The position numbers and the translations under genes were made by a program. Shown one piece after another: positions 8,932-18,360 of a stretch of 64,000 bases of DNA. The notes below the pieces were generated by a model. It was not told the origin of the DNA. It worked only from the letters and a program-made list of their open reading frames with translations, and made no database searches. The first letter of the stretch is position 1, and each line of letters opens with the position of its first letter. This stretch comes from an uncultured Rhizobiaceae bacterium (GTDB taxonomy: Bacteria; Pseudomonadota; Alphaproteobacteria; Rhizobiales; Rhizobiaceae), in contig CATOTF010000002.1 of the NCBI GenBank assembly GCA_951813045.1, forward strand, positions 1 to 64,000, in the 5' to 3' direction.

Positions 8932-9855
8932 ATGCTTGATCATCTGCGCGGACTAGCAGTATTTGCCACGGTTGCCGATGCCGGATCATTCCGAGCGGCG
9001 GCCAAACGGTTGGGCTTGTCAGCCTCAGTCATCAGTCATCATGTTACTGGTTTGGAACGTCACCTCGACACTCCGTTGATCTATCGAACGACCCGCAAGC
9101 TCAGCCTGACCGATGCCGGGCAACAGCTCGCTATAAGTGCCAATGCGATGTTGAAGGCAGCTGACGAAGGGTTCAGCGAGATCGGCCATCAAAGTGCCAA
9201 TCCGACTGGCACGCTCAAAATCACTGCCCCTGCTATTCTGCAATATGCTCGCTTTGTGACAAGAGTTTCCACGTTCATAAAACATCATCCTAAGGTCGAC
9301 ATATCACTGACCTTTACTGACCGACGCATCAATATTGTTGAAGAAGGAATGGACCTCTCTTTTCGTGTCGGGAAGTTAGAAGACTCTTCCATGATCGCGC
9401 GCAAACTGGCAGATGGGCGACTGCATGTATGTGCCTCACCAAGCTATTTGATGGAGAGACCAGAGTTAAAAACTCCGGATGATTTACCGACATTAGAATT
9501 GATTGATCTTGTCGGTGTTCATCCAACCGTGGAATTGACTTCGCGCAATAAGCAGCAGGACGTACGCACCGTTCAGATACCTCATCGTATATCCGTTGAT
9601 TCAGGGTTTGCTGCGCGACGAATGGCTGAAGAAGGGTGCGGCGTAATCGTAATGCCGGATTTCTTTGTGCGTGATGCATTGAATGCGGGACGGTTGGTTG
9701 AATTATTGCCCGAATGGCAAGCGCCAACCTACGGTATTTATGCTTTGTGGCCGCCCAATTCCGGAACTAACCATTTGCGAACATCGTTTTTAGACTTCGT
9801 TGCAGCGATTGCTAAAACTGAAGCAGACACGGATCACACTATGAAGCACAATTAA
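8932..9855 (+). CDS. LysR-family transcriptional regulator
   Basis: The protein has about 307 residues from the ATG at 8932. I prefer this to the ATG at 8887 because the family's N-terminus begins directly at MLDHLRGLAVFATVADAGSF. A winged helix-turn-helix (AAAKRLGLSASVISHHVTGLE) occupies residues 1-60, and a LysR substrate-binding domain follows from about 90 to 295. It resembles the CrgA/DsdC-like subgroup, with RTTRKLSLTDAG after the HTH. It is divergent from the SnoaL-like secreted gene and probably regulates it and itself. The intergenic region (8813-8931) is AT-rich and contains ATAATTACAT-like LysR-box material, which I do not assign firmly. Confidence 0.88.
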   Translation: MLDHLRGLAVFATVADAGSFRAAAKRLGLSASVISHHVTGLERHLDTPLIYRTTRKLSLTDAGQQLAISANAMLKAADEGFSEIGHQSANPTGTLKITAPAILQYARFVTRVSTFIKHHPKVDISLTFTDRRINIVEEGMDLSFRVGKLEDSSMIARKLADGRLHVCASPSYLMERPELKTPDDLPTLELIDLVGVHPTVELTSRNKQQDVRTVQIPHRISVDSGFAARRMAEEGCGVIVMPDFFVRDALNAGRLVELLPEWQAPTYGIYALWPPNSGTNHLRTSFLDFVAAIAKTEADTDHTMKHN

Positions 9856-9887
9856 ACGAGTAACAGCATTGTCGACCGTGCTGTTAT

Positions 9888-10030
9888 TTAGTTGAGATTG
9901 TCCTCACAGTTTCGAAAGTCTGCTTTGGTGGCGGCCGATTCAAAATCGGTGTCAAGATCGAACGACAGGAATGGGCCGGAACCCCCTTGCCCCTCAAATT
10001 CCTTCTGAACACCTGTAGCGGCAACACGAA
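9888..10030 (-). pseudogene. C-terminal remnant of an unrecognised gene cut by IS91 copy 1
   Basis: The minus-strand frame ends at 9888 with a natural stop and reads ELRVAATGVQKEFEGQGG, GPFLSFDLDTDFESAATK and ADFRNCEDNLN. Its upstream part is replaced at 10031 by the IS91 terminus. About 47 residues survive. I do not recognise the family. Confidence 0.4.
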
Positions 10031-10945
10031 GCTCCAGCACTAAATCGCTTCGCGATAGTTGGGGCGCGTTGTTTGGTTTTGTATTGACTATGTCAGATTT
10101 GCTGTTGGGGAGTTGATCGCGGTTCCTTTGTCTCGAGGTGCTTTTGCCTCGATTGACGGAGGATTTTTCCCATGACCATTCAGACATTGCCCCGGACGCC
10201 GACTTCCACAACGCCGCTTCGTGCCCGCATGATTTCGGATATGAAAGGGCGCAATCTGGGTAAGGCATCGCAGACCAGTCACCTGCGCGCCTGCAAGCGT
10301 TTTGCAGCCTGGCTCAATCGTTCTCCCGACACGGCAACACCCGATGATGTGAAGCACTTTCAGGAATATCTGATCGAGAGTGGCGCGAGCATTTGCACGC
10401 GCAACCAGACCATGACCGGCGTAAAGTTTCTGTTCCGGGTGACGCTGCGGCGACACGATTTGGTGGCGGAGATATTCAGCCTCAAGGAGCCAGTAAAGGT
10501 GCCGCTGGTTCTCAGTAAGGAGGAAGTGAAGCGTATTCTGGCCATGGCACCGAGCCTGAAGGCGAAGGTGATGTTATCACTGGCTTACGGTTGCGGGCTA
10601 CGTGCAGGCGAAGTTGTTCGACTTAAAGTCGGCGATATAGACAGCGCCCAAAACATCATCCGCATTGTGCAGGCTAAGGGGCGCAAGGATCGCAACGTTA
10701 TGTTGCCTTCCGATATTCTGGGCCTGCTGCGCGACTGGTGGAAAGAACGCCCAACCGGTCAGGATAAGAGTATCGCACGTGAAGACCGTTTGATATTTCC
10801 AGGATATAACGGAAAGCACCTTTCTTCCCGCCAGATCTCGCGATTGTTCAAGCAAGCAGCGCGGGCCGCCGGGATCACCAAGCCCGTTACATTGCACACG
10901 TTGCGGCATTCGTTTGCAACGCATTTGCTGGAGAGTGGTGTGGAC
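10031..10945 (+). mobile_element. Partial IS91-type element (copy 1): left terminus and truncated recombinase
   Basis: The sequence from GCTCCAGCACTAAATCGC (10031) onward repeats the element at about 34490-37110 in inverse orientation. The two copies share everything up to 10945 and nothing before 10031, which fixes this terminus precisely. Copy 1 ends where IS3 copy B begins (10946), so the transposase gene and the other terminus are lost. It cannot move on its own. Confidence 0.9.
10172..10945 (+). pseudogene. Truncated tyrosine recombinase of IS91-type element (copy 1)
   Basis: Residues 1-258 match the intact 308-residue recombinase encoded at 36043-36969. The fragment keeps the SAM-like N-terminal DNA-binding domain, the catalytic R (GCGLRAGEVVRL) and the HxxR box (HTLRHSFATHLLESG). 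It loses the C-terminal segment with the nucleophilic tyrosine (TTTARYASV in the intact copy) because IS3 copy B is inserted directly after GVD. The product would be catalytically dead. Confidence 0.92.
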
Positions 10946-11018
10946 TGTTCGTAGTCAGGGTATTTGAGACAGATGGTGGTCTGATTTAAGAGAGACTCTA
11001 GCTCATCTGTTGTTTGTA

Positions 11019-11999
11019 TTATGCGGCTTGTTTGCGGTGTTGCAAGCGCCGCGTTTCGATGGTTTTTTGTTTGATCCTTTCTCTTCGCTTCAATATCTCA
11101 TTTTTGCGCCCGAAGTAGACGTCCGCAGGCGTGAGATTACTCAGGCTCTCGTGGTATCTGTGATGATTATAATGTTCGATGAAAGCTTCGATCTGCCGGT
11201 TTAAGTCACTTGGTATGAAGTAGTGTTCCAGCAAGATGCGGTTCTTCAGGGTTTGATGCCAGCGTTCAATCTTGCCTTGGGTTTGCGGGTGATAAGGCGC
11301 ACCGCGAACATGACCCATGCCTTTGCCATCCAACCACTCTGCCAGATCACTGGATATGTAGCAGGGGCCATTATCAGATAGTAGCCGGGGTTTATGCGCA
11401 ACGTTGGCCCTGTCGCAGCCTGAGGCCTGAAGCGCCATTTCCAATGTATCGGTCACATCCGATGTGTTCATGGTGGTACACAGCTTCCAGGCAATGATGT
11501 ATCGCGAATAATCATCAAGGATCGTACTGAGATAGAACCAACCCCAGCCAATGACCTTCAGATAGGTGAAGTCTGTTTGCCACAGCTGGTTGATGGCTGT
11601 GGTCTTGTCGCGGAACTCACTGGCAGCTTTCATGACGATAAATGCCGGGCTGGTGATCAGGTCCAGGGCCTTGAGCAGTCGGTACACTGAGCTTTCCGAT
11701 ACAAAATAGGCCTTCGTGTCTGTGAATGTCACAGCCAGTTCACGAGGAGACAGTTCCGGTTGATCAAGGGCCAGATCAATGATCTGTGCCCGTATATTTT
11801 CTGGCACGCGGTTCCAGGCTCTGTTGGGACCAGAACGTTTGTCTTCCAATCCTGTCTCACCCAATCGCTGATACAAATCATACCAGCGATAAAAAGTTGG
11901 CCGTGAGACGCCAAGCTTATCAAGTGTCACCTTGGCTGGCAGATGTGATTGTTCAACAATTCGGATGATTTCCAGTTTCTCAGATGCTGGGTATCTCAT
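11019..11999 (-). CDS. IS3-family transposase OrfB (copy B)
   Basis: This is identical in protein sequence to OrfB of copy A (326 residues). It has the same DDE residues (QTDFTY, LSDNGPCY, GKIERWHQTLKN) and the HTH LDKLGVSRPTFYRWY. It overlaps orfA by ATGA. It is intact. Confidence 0.95.
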   Translation of the reverse strand: MRYPASEKLEIIRIVEQSHLPAKVTLDKLGVSRPTFYRWYDLYQRLGETGLEDKRSGPNRAWNRVPENIRAQIIDLALDQPELSPRELAVTFTDTKAYFVSESSVYRLLKALDLITSPAFIVMKAASEFRDKTTAINQLWQTDFTYLKVIGWGWFYLSTILDDYSRYIIAWKLCTTMNTSDVTDTLEMALQASGCDRANVAHKPRLLSDNGPCYISSDLAEWLDGKGMGHVRGAPYHPQTQGKIERWHQTLKNRILLEHYFIPSDLNRQIEAFIEHYNHHRYHESLSNLTPADVYFGRKNEILKRRERIKQKTIETRRLQHRKQAA

Positions 12000-12406
12000 T
12001 CGATATCCTCCCCATCCGCGATCATGCTTTTTTTAAGAAGACGGTTTTCCAGCGTGAGATCTGCCACGCATTCCTTCAGATCACGGGCTTCACGGCGCAG
12101 ACCTTTGACCTCATCGGTGGAAGCCTCACGCACTATATCGCCTGACAGACGCTTTTTACCGGCCTCCATAAACTCCTTCGACCATTTGTAGTACATGCTT
12201 TCAGCAAGACCTTCACGGCGGCACAGTTCAGCTATGCTGTCTTCACCGCGCAAGCCATCAAGCACAATGCGGATCTTTTCCTCCGCACTATACTGACGGC
12301 GGGTCTTGCGTTTGATGGTTCGGATCAATTTCTCTGAACCTGATCCTTGGGTTCCTGATTTATGTCTCATCTTCGCTCCATAAGGGCTACGATGAACCAA
12401 AATCAT
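11996..12406 (-). CDS. IS3-family transposase OrfA (copy B)
   Basis: The 136-residue OrfA is identical to that of copy A. It has a helix-turn-helix around SIAELCRREGLAESMYYKW and a C-terminal coiled coil, and carries the same seven-A run near its 3' end as a candidate -1 frameshift site into orfB. The N-terminal 30 or so residues may not be translated, because a later start would fit the family better. Confidence 0.9.
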   Translation of the reverse strand: MILVHRSPYGAKMRHKSGTQGSGSEKLIRTIKRKTRRQYSAEEKIRIVLDGLRGEDSIAELCRREGLAESMYYKWSKEFMEAGKKRLSGDIVREASTDEVKGLRREARDLKECVADLTLENRLLKKSMIADGEDIE

Positions 12407-12454
12407 CTCTTAAGAAAAATCAAACCTCTGTCTCATGAATGCTGACGGGGAACA

Positions 12455-13321
12455 GCTTTTGAGCGTGGTTATTTCAAAGAAGAAGGTTTGGACGTTGAAT
12501 TCAAATTTTTCCAAGCAGCTCAACCGATGGCAGTGGCAGTTGCATCTAAAGACGTCGATTATGCCGTGACAGCCATCTCTGGTGGGTTGATCTCACTTGC
12601 GGAAAAGGGTGCGGCCAAAGTTATAGGCGGAGCTTTGTTGGAAGAAGCCGGTATTGATGGTCAAAAAATTCTGGTGTCGGATGCCGCCTTTAAAGCTGGC
12701 ATCACCTCACCTGCAAAATTGGACGGAAAGTCCTATGCGGTCACCCAAGCTGGATCGTCATTCCATTACATGGGATCTAAAGTGGCAGCCAAGGAAGGCG
12801 TCAAAGTTTCTTTCAAACCACTGCAAAAAGTCGGAGCTATCATCGGGGCCATGAAGTCTGGTCAAGTTGACGCATGGTCAATTGTACCGCACATCGCAAA
12901 GCCGCTTGATAAAGGCGGAGCTGTGCACATCATCGGCAACGTTGCTGACTATATTCCAAATTATCAGGTTACAGTTGTATTCACGTCTGCTGAAAATGCT
13001 GCAAACAAGCGCGATACGTCGCAAGCCTTCCTGCGCGCCTTTTCTAAAGGCGCTGCAGACTTTAATGCAGCACTTGTTGATAAGACCGCAGGCGAACAGG
13101 CCGCAGAAGACATGGTCAAGTTGGTTCACAAATATGTCTATGCAGACCGCCCCTATGAAAAAGCTGCTCCAAGCATTCGCAACGGAGCAATGCGCATCAG
13201 CGCAAACGCCAAATTGAACATGGCGTCAGTCGAGGATCAGTTGAACTGGTTCAAATCTGAAAAGCTTGTCAAAGACAGTATCTCAATCGATACGCTGGTT
13301 GATGTATCCTATTCAAAATAG
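12455..13321 (+). pseudogene. NitT/TauT-type ABC substrate-binding protein, N-terminus removed by IS3 copy B
   Basis: The frame is open from the IS end (AFERGYFKEEGLDVEFKFF) to a stop at 13319-13321 and covers about 288 residues of an NMT1/ABC-type nitrate-sulfonate-taurine binding protein. The signal peptide and first strand (about 45 residues) are missing. The only in-frame start near the junction is a TTG at 12488, without a signal sequence, so export is not expected. The downstream ATPase and permease genes are intact. The original ligand cannot be assigned. Confidence 0.88.
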
Positions 13322-13332
13322 AAAATATTGGA

Positions 13333-13353
13333 ACGGGCTCTCAAAGGGCCCGT
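13333..13353 (+). terminator. Hairpin between binding-protein gene and ATPase gene
   Basis: ACGGGC and GCCCGT pair around a 9-base loop directly after the binding-protein stop, followed by TTTCCC. It is too weak and lacks the T-run of a full terminator. It fits a partial terminator or a 3'-end stabiliser that favours binding-protein mRNA over the rest of the operon. Confidence 0.5.
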
Positions 13354-13388
13354 TTCCCATTACCAAATAATAAACTTTGGAATGATCC

Positions 13389-14156
13389 ATGGACCTTCGA
13401 CTGCAAGACATTGGTCACCATTATGACGATATGGAGGTCATTCGAGATATCAACCTTGATATTCCCGCGGGTAAAATCATTTGCATCGTTGGACCGTCAG
13501 GTTGCGGCAAGTCCACTTTGCTTCGGCTTATCGGAGGGCTTGAACGACCGACAACAGGTAAAGTTGTTCAAGTGGGAGAACTACCTACAGACAGCATAAA
13601 CCCGCTGACTTACATTTTTCAGGATTTTGCACTGCTGCCTTGGCGCACAGTGGAAGGCAATATCAGTCTTGTATTGGAAGATCACGGCATTCGAGGACCC
13701 ATAGCAAATGATATTATTTCAGATGTTCTTGCCCGAACAAAGTTGACGGACTTTCGCAAAGCACTCCCCAAACAATTATCAGGCGGCATGAAACAGAGAG
13801 TGGCCATTTCTCGCGCATTAGCAGTCCGGCCAGCTGTGATGCTGATGGACGAGCCTCTTTCTGCACTGGACAGCCAAACTCGTGAGCTCCTGATGGATGA
13901 CCTGGTAGATTTATGGGCACGCCAACCTTTCACTGCGGTTTATGTGACACATAATCTGAATGAAGCTGTGAGATTGGGGCACTCTATTGTAGTGCTCTCC
14001 CGCAGGCCGGGCTGCATACGTGAAATCGTGGATGTTAAAATACCGCTTGAAGACCGAGTGTTAGGTGGCCCTGAATTGGAGCACCAACAAAAGCAGCTTT
14101 GGGATCTGATGCGAGATGAAGCCATGGCTGCAGACCAGGAATTAATCAGTGTCTGA
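13389..14156 (+). CDS. ABC transporter ATP-binding protein, NitT/TauT (SsuB/TauB) type
   Basis: The 255-residue ATPase is complete. It has Walker [17 protein letters not shown] (about residue 36), a Q-loop IFQDFALLPW, the signature LSGGMKQRVAISRAL (about 133), Walker B VMLMDEPLSALD, and a switch histidine in YVTHNLNEAV. These place it with the SsuB/TauB/NrtD group, which energises uptake of sulfonates, nitrate, taurine or pyrimidine precursors. The start overlaps nothing, and the 3' end overlaps the permease start by 8 bases. The transporter probably lacks a working binding protein now. Confidence 0.92.
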   Translation: MDLRLQDIGHHYDDMEVIRDINLDIPAGKIICIVGPSGCGKSTLLRLIGGLERPTTGKVVQVGELPTDSINPLTYIFQDFALLPWRTVEGNISLVLEDHGIRGPIANDIISDVLARTKLTDFRKALPKQLSGGMKQRVAISRALAVRPAVMLMDEPLSALDSQTRELLMDDLVDLWARQPFTAVYVTHNLNEAVRLGHSIVVLSRRPGCIREIVDVKIPLEDRVLGGPELEHQQKQLWDLMRDEAMAADQELISV

Positions 14157-14958
14157 GCAAGTGAAGCCAACCTTACAAAAAACCGTCGAGTTCCGAGGCG
14201 GTGGTTTTGCGCCTCAACCTAGAAAATGGATTGGTTTTCTCGTCTTTGTTTCATTGATTGGGTTTTTGGAACTTGGAACTCAAACAGGTTTAATTACAAG
14301 TCTTACATTGCCAAAGCCGTCCGACGTTTTCATAACTTTTGTTGATTTGTGGCAAACTGGTTTGCTTTGGAAACATTTGCTTCCCTCTATCAGTCGCTTA
14401 ATCATTGGAGCTGCCCTTGGAGTAACCGTCGGTATTAGTGTTGGAGTATTAATCGGTCTGTTTTCTCTGTTTCGGGCTGGATTAGTTCCGCTTGTTGCAG
14501 CTATTTTCCCCATACCGAAAATAGCCCTGTTACCTTTATTCGTGATCTGGTTCGGTATTGATGAACCCTCTAAATATGCTCTCATTGCATTTGGAACATT
14601 CACACCCACGGTCGTCGCCACTTATGGCGCAGTGGACAATGTTGATCGATCCCTCATTCGAATGGGCCAAAGTTTCTCATTATCTTGGTTATCCATCGTA
14701 ACCAAAATAGTCTTGCCAGGCGCCATGCCAGGCATCCTATCAGGACTGAGGGTCAGTCTTGCGATTGCAATTATTCTATTGGTCGCAGCAGAAATGTTGG
14801 GCGCGGAATATGGTATTGGCGCGTATATTTTAGAGGCAGGCTCTCTGTATGATCTCGAACGCCTATTTGTAGGCGTAACCATTCTTTCAATTCTTGGGGT
14901 GAGTGTCAGCGCCATAATTGGCATGATTGAAAATAGACTTTTAGCTTGGCGTACGTGA
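14149..14958 (+). CDS. ABC transporter permease, NitT/TauT (SsuC/TauC) type
   Basis: The 269-residue membrane protein has about six transmembrane helices. The first is WIGFLVFVSLIGFLEL, at residues 28-45. The inner-membrane coupling loop follows the family EAA-type pattern around LSIVTKIVLPGAMPGILSGL (about 182-201). It forms the channel with the ATPase encoded upstream, and the 8-base overlap shows coupling. The start MSEQVKPT is preceded by AGGAATTAATC. Family assignment is firm; substrate is unknown. Confidence 0.9.
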   Translation: MSEQVKPTLQKTVEFRGGGFAPQPRKWIGFLVFVSLIGFLELGTQTGLITSLTLPKPSDVFITFVDLWQTGLLWKHLLPSISRLIIGAALGVTVGISVGVLIGLFSLFRAGLVPLVAAIFPIPKIALLPLFVIWFGIDEPSKYALIAFGTFTPTVVATYGAVDNVDRSLIRMGQSFSLSWLSIVTKIVLPGAMPGILSGLRVSLAIAIILLVAAEMLGAEYGIGAYILEAGSLYDLERLFVGVTILSILGVSVSAIIGMIENRLLAWRT

Positions 14959-16198
14959 GCGCCTAAATCTCAGTTTTGGAAGTTGGAACTGAATTTGGGG
15001 CTGATCACATTGATCCATAGCCCAATTGGTCCAGTTCTTAAAGATGGCTTCCAATGAACGGCGGCTTCGGTGATTCCGATGATGAAACCCAAACCTCATC
15101 TCAACGGCCGCTAATGGGATGTACCGGCTGCTTCACCCAGCAGGTTAGATTTGTTCTATTTCACCTGCAGAAAAGGAGAAGTAGCATGACTAAGAATGAT
15201 TTTAATCACCAGATGTCCGTTGGCGTGGATATTGGCAAAGATACGTTCCACATTGTCGGTTTTGACAGTGACGGAAAGCTTGTTTTGCGCAAAAAGATCA
15301 AGCGGCTCGCATTGACCCAAACCTTCGAAAAATTGCCGCGTTGCATTGTTGGCATGGAAGCGTGCCTGAGTGCACATTTTGTCAGCCGAACTCTACGCAA
15401 GTTGGGTTTTGAACCCCGGATTATTCCAGCAATCTATGTGAAGCCATTCATCAAAGGGCAGAAGAATGACTTCAACGATGCTGAGGCAATTGCTGAAGCG
15501 GCGTTGCGCCCCAATCTGCCAACCGTTTCGGAGAAGACCCAGGATCAACTTGATTTGCAGGCTTTGCATCGTGTCCGATCCCGGTTGGTCTCGCGCAGAA
15601 CAGCGACGATCAATCAGATCCGTGCTTTTCTCATTGAACAAGGGATCACGGTGCGCAGAGGTCTTCGGGCCTTGAACAATTCGTTCGATGCAATTCTGGA
15701 ACAACGGCAAGAAGAGATATCTCCGCGTATGCGCAACATTCTGCTTGGTCTTCGAAGTGATTGGTTCCAGCTTGATGAGCGTATTGAAGCGGTGTCGTCT
15801 GAGATTACGGAAATCAGCGAAACGGAAGAAAACTGCGCTCGCGTTATGACGATACCCGGCATTGGCCCGATGATCTCCACGGCTATGGTTGCTGCAATTG
15901 GAAACGGTGATGCATTTGATCGAGGACGTGACTTTGCTGCTTGGGTTGGCCTCGTTCCAAGACAATACAGCACAGGAGGGCGCACGATTCTTGGACGAAT
16001 ATCTAAGCGCGGCAGTCGTTACCTTCGTATGCTCTTGGTTCAGGCAGCAAAGGTCATTCTTATGCGACCGCACAATTGGCCCAAGTTCAGCTTTGGTGAT
16101 TGGCTCAGCAAGGCTGCTGAACGGATGCATAAAAACAAACTGGCTGTCGCATTGGCCAACAAGCTTGCCCGAATTGCTTGGAGTGTTTTGCGGAATGG

Positions 16199-16820
16199 TG
16201 GAGAGGTGTTTGCGACTGATGCCAGCATTATTCGGGCAGATGCCAACAAGCAGAAATCGACACCAAAGGAGGAATGGGACGCATCATCACTCGATCCAGC
16301 AACTGTGCCTCGGGCTGTGAAGGAATATCTAGAGGTGCTGGATGACGCAGCATTCGGTGCCGCCAGTGAGGTCGAACCTAAGTTCACTTCACGTTCTGAC
16401 CCTGCTTCCCAATGGACCGGTGCGCTCAAGGGCCCAGCTTTCTTCGCTTACTCAGACAATTACCTGATCGACACAGATCACGCGATTATCGTGGATGTGG
16501 AAGCCAGCCGTTCAATTAGACAGGCCGAGGTTGGTTCTACACGCACCATGATCGTACGAACGCGGGAAACGTTTGACCTCTACCCCGAGATACTGGTCGC
16601 CGACACAGCTTATGGTTCCGCAGAAAACCTCAACTGGTTGGTCAACAAAGAAGGTATCCTGCCGCATATTCCAATCATCGATAAGTCGCGACGCAAGGAC
16701 GGCACTTTTGAGAAAAGCGAGTTTGTCTACGACCACGAAAAGGACGCTTATATTTGTCCGATCGGATTACCGCTGCGTCCAACCCAACGGGCTTACCGGA
16801 ATCGAAAATCTCCTGTAGAG
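16199..16820 (+). mobile_element. IS1182-family fragment 1 (internal part of transposase)
   Basis: The sequence from GGTGGAGAGGTGTTTGCG to AAATCTCCTGTAG matches the corresponding stretch of the IS1182 fragments at 29.0-29.7 kb and 32.2-33.1 kb. One coding difference from the 32-kb fragment is visible (EVEPKF here, EVKPKF there). Neither inverted repeat is present. It is in plus orientation, opposite to the fragments beyond the urea operon. Confidence 0.9.
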
Positions 16821-16840
16821 ATTAACTCAGCGGCAATGAT

Positions 16841-16870
16841 GGCCCCAAGCCGACCTTGGGCGGTTTTTTT
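16841..16870 (+). terminator. Rho-independent terminator, orphaned
   Basis: GGCCCCAAG and CTTGGGCGG pair around CCGAC and are followed by seven T. This is a well-formed terminator on the plus strand with no intact gene before it. It probably ended a gene that was removed when the IS1182 fragment arrived. From 16871 to 17074 I see nothing further. Confidence 0.65.
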
Positions 16871-17074
16871 ACAAGGCAAAAGCGCGAACTGGTTGATTAG
16901 CAGATGCTGGCAGAGTCGTTCAGTTTACGACATTCAATCAGCATGTGTGTTGGTGCTTCCAGGTCAACCGATTTGAGCCTTGCCTCAAAATTTACTTAGC
17001 CAACCTTATGAACAGATCTTCTCACCACGTGACGTCGGGGAGAACAAAATGCAAAGCATCCATATCGGCGAACT

Positions 17075-17701
17075 TTACGGCGTTCGATCGAGCCCGCCCT
17101 GTTTGCAGATAAAGTCTGCAATTTCATCAACTCCTGTCGCATCTCTTAGATTGCAGAAAACAGTTGGACGTAAGGCACGCGTAACGGTGGCATCGTTTTT
17201 CATGCGTTCAAGATCGGCTCCTACATGCGGAGCAAGATCTGTCTTGTTTATGAGAAGCAGATCAGATCGAGAAATAGCCGGGCCACCCTTTCGGGGAATA
17301 TCGTCTCCCTGACATACTGAAATCACGTAAATTGTGAGATCGGCGAGGTCAGGTGAAAAAGTCGCTGCCAAATTGTCTCCTCCAGATTCGATAAAAATAA
17401 TATCAAGAGAAGAATGTCGCGCGTTGAGTTTCGCTATAGCCTGGATGTTGATCGAAGCATCTTCCCGGATAGCCGTATGCGGGCAACCGCCAGTTTCGAC
17501 GCCAATAATGCGGTCTGATGTTAACGCCTGCATTCTAACCAGTGCCTCGGCATCTTCGCGGGTGTAAATATCGTTGGTCACAACACCAATTGAAAATTTG
17601 GGCGACATAGCCTTGCAGAGCTTTTCTGTCAGTGTTGTTTTACCGGAACCGACTGGTCCGCCAATACCGACACGAAGCGGACCGTTTAGAGAAGTATTCA
17701 C
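17075..17701 (-). CDS. ureG: Urease accessory GTPase UreG
   Basis: The 208-residue SIMIBI-class GTPase couples GTP hydrolysis to nickel delivery into urease. The P-loop [13 protein letters not shown] lies at about residues 12-24, the metal-binding CPH motif in TGGCPHTAI near 72, a conserved IESGGDN near 105, and [10 protein letters not shown] as the guanine-specificity motif near 150. It starts inside the ureF stop (4-base ATGA overlap) and is the last gene of the unit. Length and motifs are standard. Confidence 0.98.
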   Translation of the reverse strand: MNTSLNGPLRVGIGGPVGSGKTTLTEKLCKAMSPKFSIGVVTNDIYTREDAEALVRMQALTSDRIIGVETGGCPHTAIREDASINIQAIAKLNARHSSLDIIFIESGGDNLAATFSPDLADLTIYVISVCQGDDIPRKGGPAISRSDLLLINKTDLAPHVGADLERMKNDATVTRALRPTVFCNLRDATGVDEIADFICKQGGLDRTP

Positions 17702-18360
17702 GAGCGAAACATCCTTCCGTTTTGGGTTTCGTGATGCATCGACATGATGTCAGCAATGAAAGCTGAGTTACCGAGGTCTTCAAGTGTTGCAAATTCTGTG
17801 GCTTCGGCAAATTTGATTATATGCGGCTCCAGATCGGCGAGAATGGCGGACGCTCCCGTTTGTCCCATCACTGAGAGCCTAATGGCAATCTGCAATTGGT
17901 TGGTGAGGAAGGCATGGACAAAGGCAATAGTTGCTGATTTTGCCCCAATATCTGAACTACCGCAGGCTGCACCGACTGCAACGGGCAAGATTACCTGCTC
18001 TGGAAAAATAATTTTTTCGGTGTCTGGCCAGCCTTCAAGGGCAACAACAAATGCGTTCCCTTGCGCCACCGCATCATTTTGCAATTCCGCACTGCCAGTT
18101 CCGGCAAGTGCGAGTTGATTTATCTCGCCCAATGCATCGGCATCCTGCCACTCCTGCACGGCAGAATTCAGATAGATTGCGTCATTCCGCAATCGTCCGT
18201 AAATCATCAACGAGATAAGCCAGTCCTTTAGTGTTGATTGATCCGTAACAGCATTATTTGCAACCGCCGCTTCAAGCCCAGAGGAGTAAGCAAAACTACC
18301 TGTTGGAAAAACCGGCGAAAGCCATGCCATTAACCGTGCAAGTTCCAGGCTGTTAGCCAT
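17698..18360 (-). CDS. ureF: Urease accessory protein UreF
   Basis: The all-helical UreF is about 220 residues from the ATG at 18360 ([19 protein letters not shown]). I chose this start because the family motif [21 protein letters not shown] begins within ten residues, and the longer frame upstream only overlaps the His-rich end of ureE. UreF bridges UreD and the UreG dimer in the nickel-insertion complex. It overlaps the ureE end by 8 bases and ureG by 4. The C-terminus ([15 protein letters not shown]) is typical. Confidence 0.95.
   Translation of the reverse strand: MANSLELARLMAWLSPVFPTGSFAYSSGLEAAVANNAVTDQSTLKDWLISLMIYGRLRNDAIYLNSAVQEWQDADALGEINQLALAGTGSAELQNDAVAQGNAFVVALEGWPDTEKIIFPEQVILPVAVGAACGSSDIGAKSATIAFVHAFLTNQLQIAIRLSVMGQTGASAILADLEPHIIKFAEATEFATLEDLGNSAFIADIMSMHHETQNGRMFRS

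Larger units (their letters stand above)
10946..12454 (-). mobile_element. IS3-family element, copy B (complete, inverted relative to copy A)
   Basis: The 1,509-bp element has the same termini as copy A (TGTTCGTAGTCAG at 10946 and ...CTGACGGGGAACA at 12454). It truncates the IS91 recombinase on its left and a periplasmic binding-protein gene on its right. The flanks (gac | gct) are not a target duplication. Copies A and B are inverted repeats 3.6 kb apart, so the segment between them can invert by homologous recombination. Confidence 0.94.
15186..16976 (+). pseudogene. Chimeric transposase frame: IS110-family transposase fused in frame to an IS1182 fragment
   Basis: Residues 1 to about 337 (from MTKNDFNHQMSVGVDIGK at 15186) are a nearly complete IS110-family DEDD transposase. 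Its RuvC-like residues are visible in GVDIGKDT, VGMEACLS and NDFNDAEAIAEA, and the C-terminal serine region in GRISKRGSRYLRMLL. At about 16199 the frame passes without a break into the catalytic part of an IS1182-family transposase (GGEVFATDASII to YRNRKSPV). After 16820 the sequence is unrelated up to the stop at 16976. The IS110 half may still be functional, while the IS1182 half is a fragment. An upstream in-frame start at 15054 is less likely, as the family begins at 15186. Confidence 0.85.

Noticed and set aside
15393-16130. A 245-residue minus-strand frame opposite the IS110 transposase
   Set aside because: It is a shadow of the real gene on the other strand with no recognisable domain.
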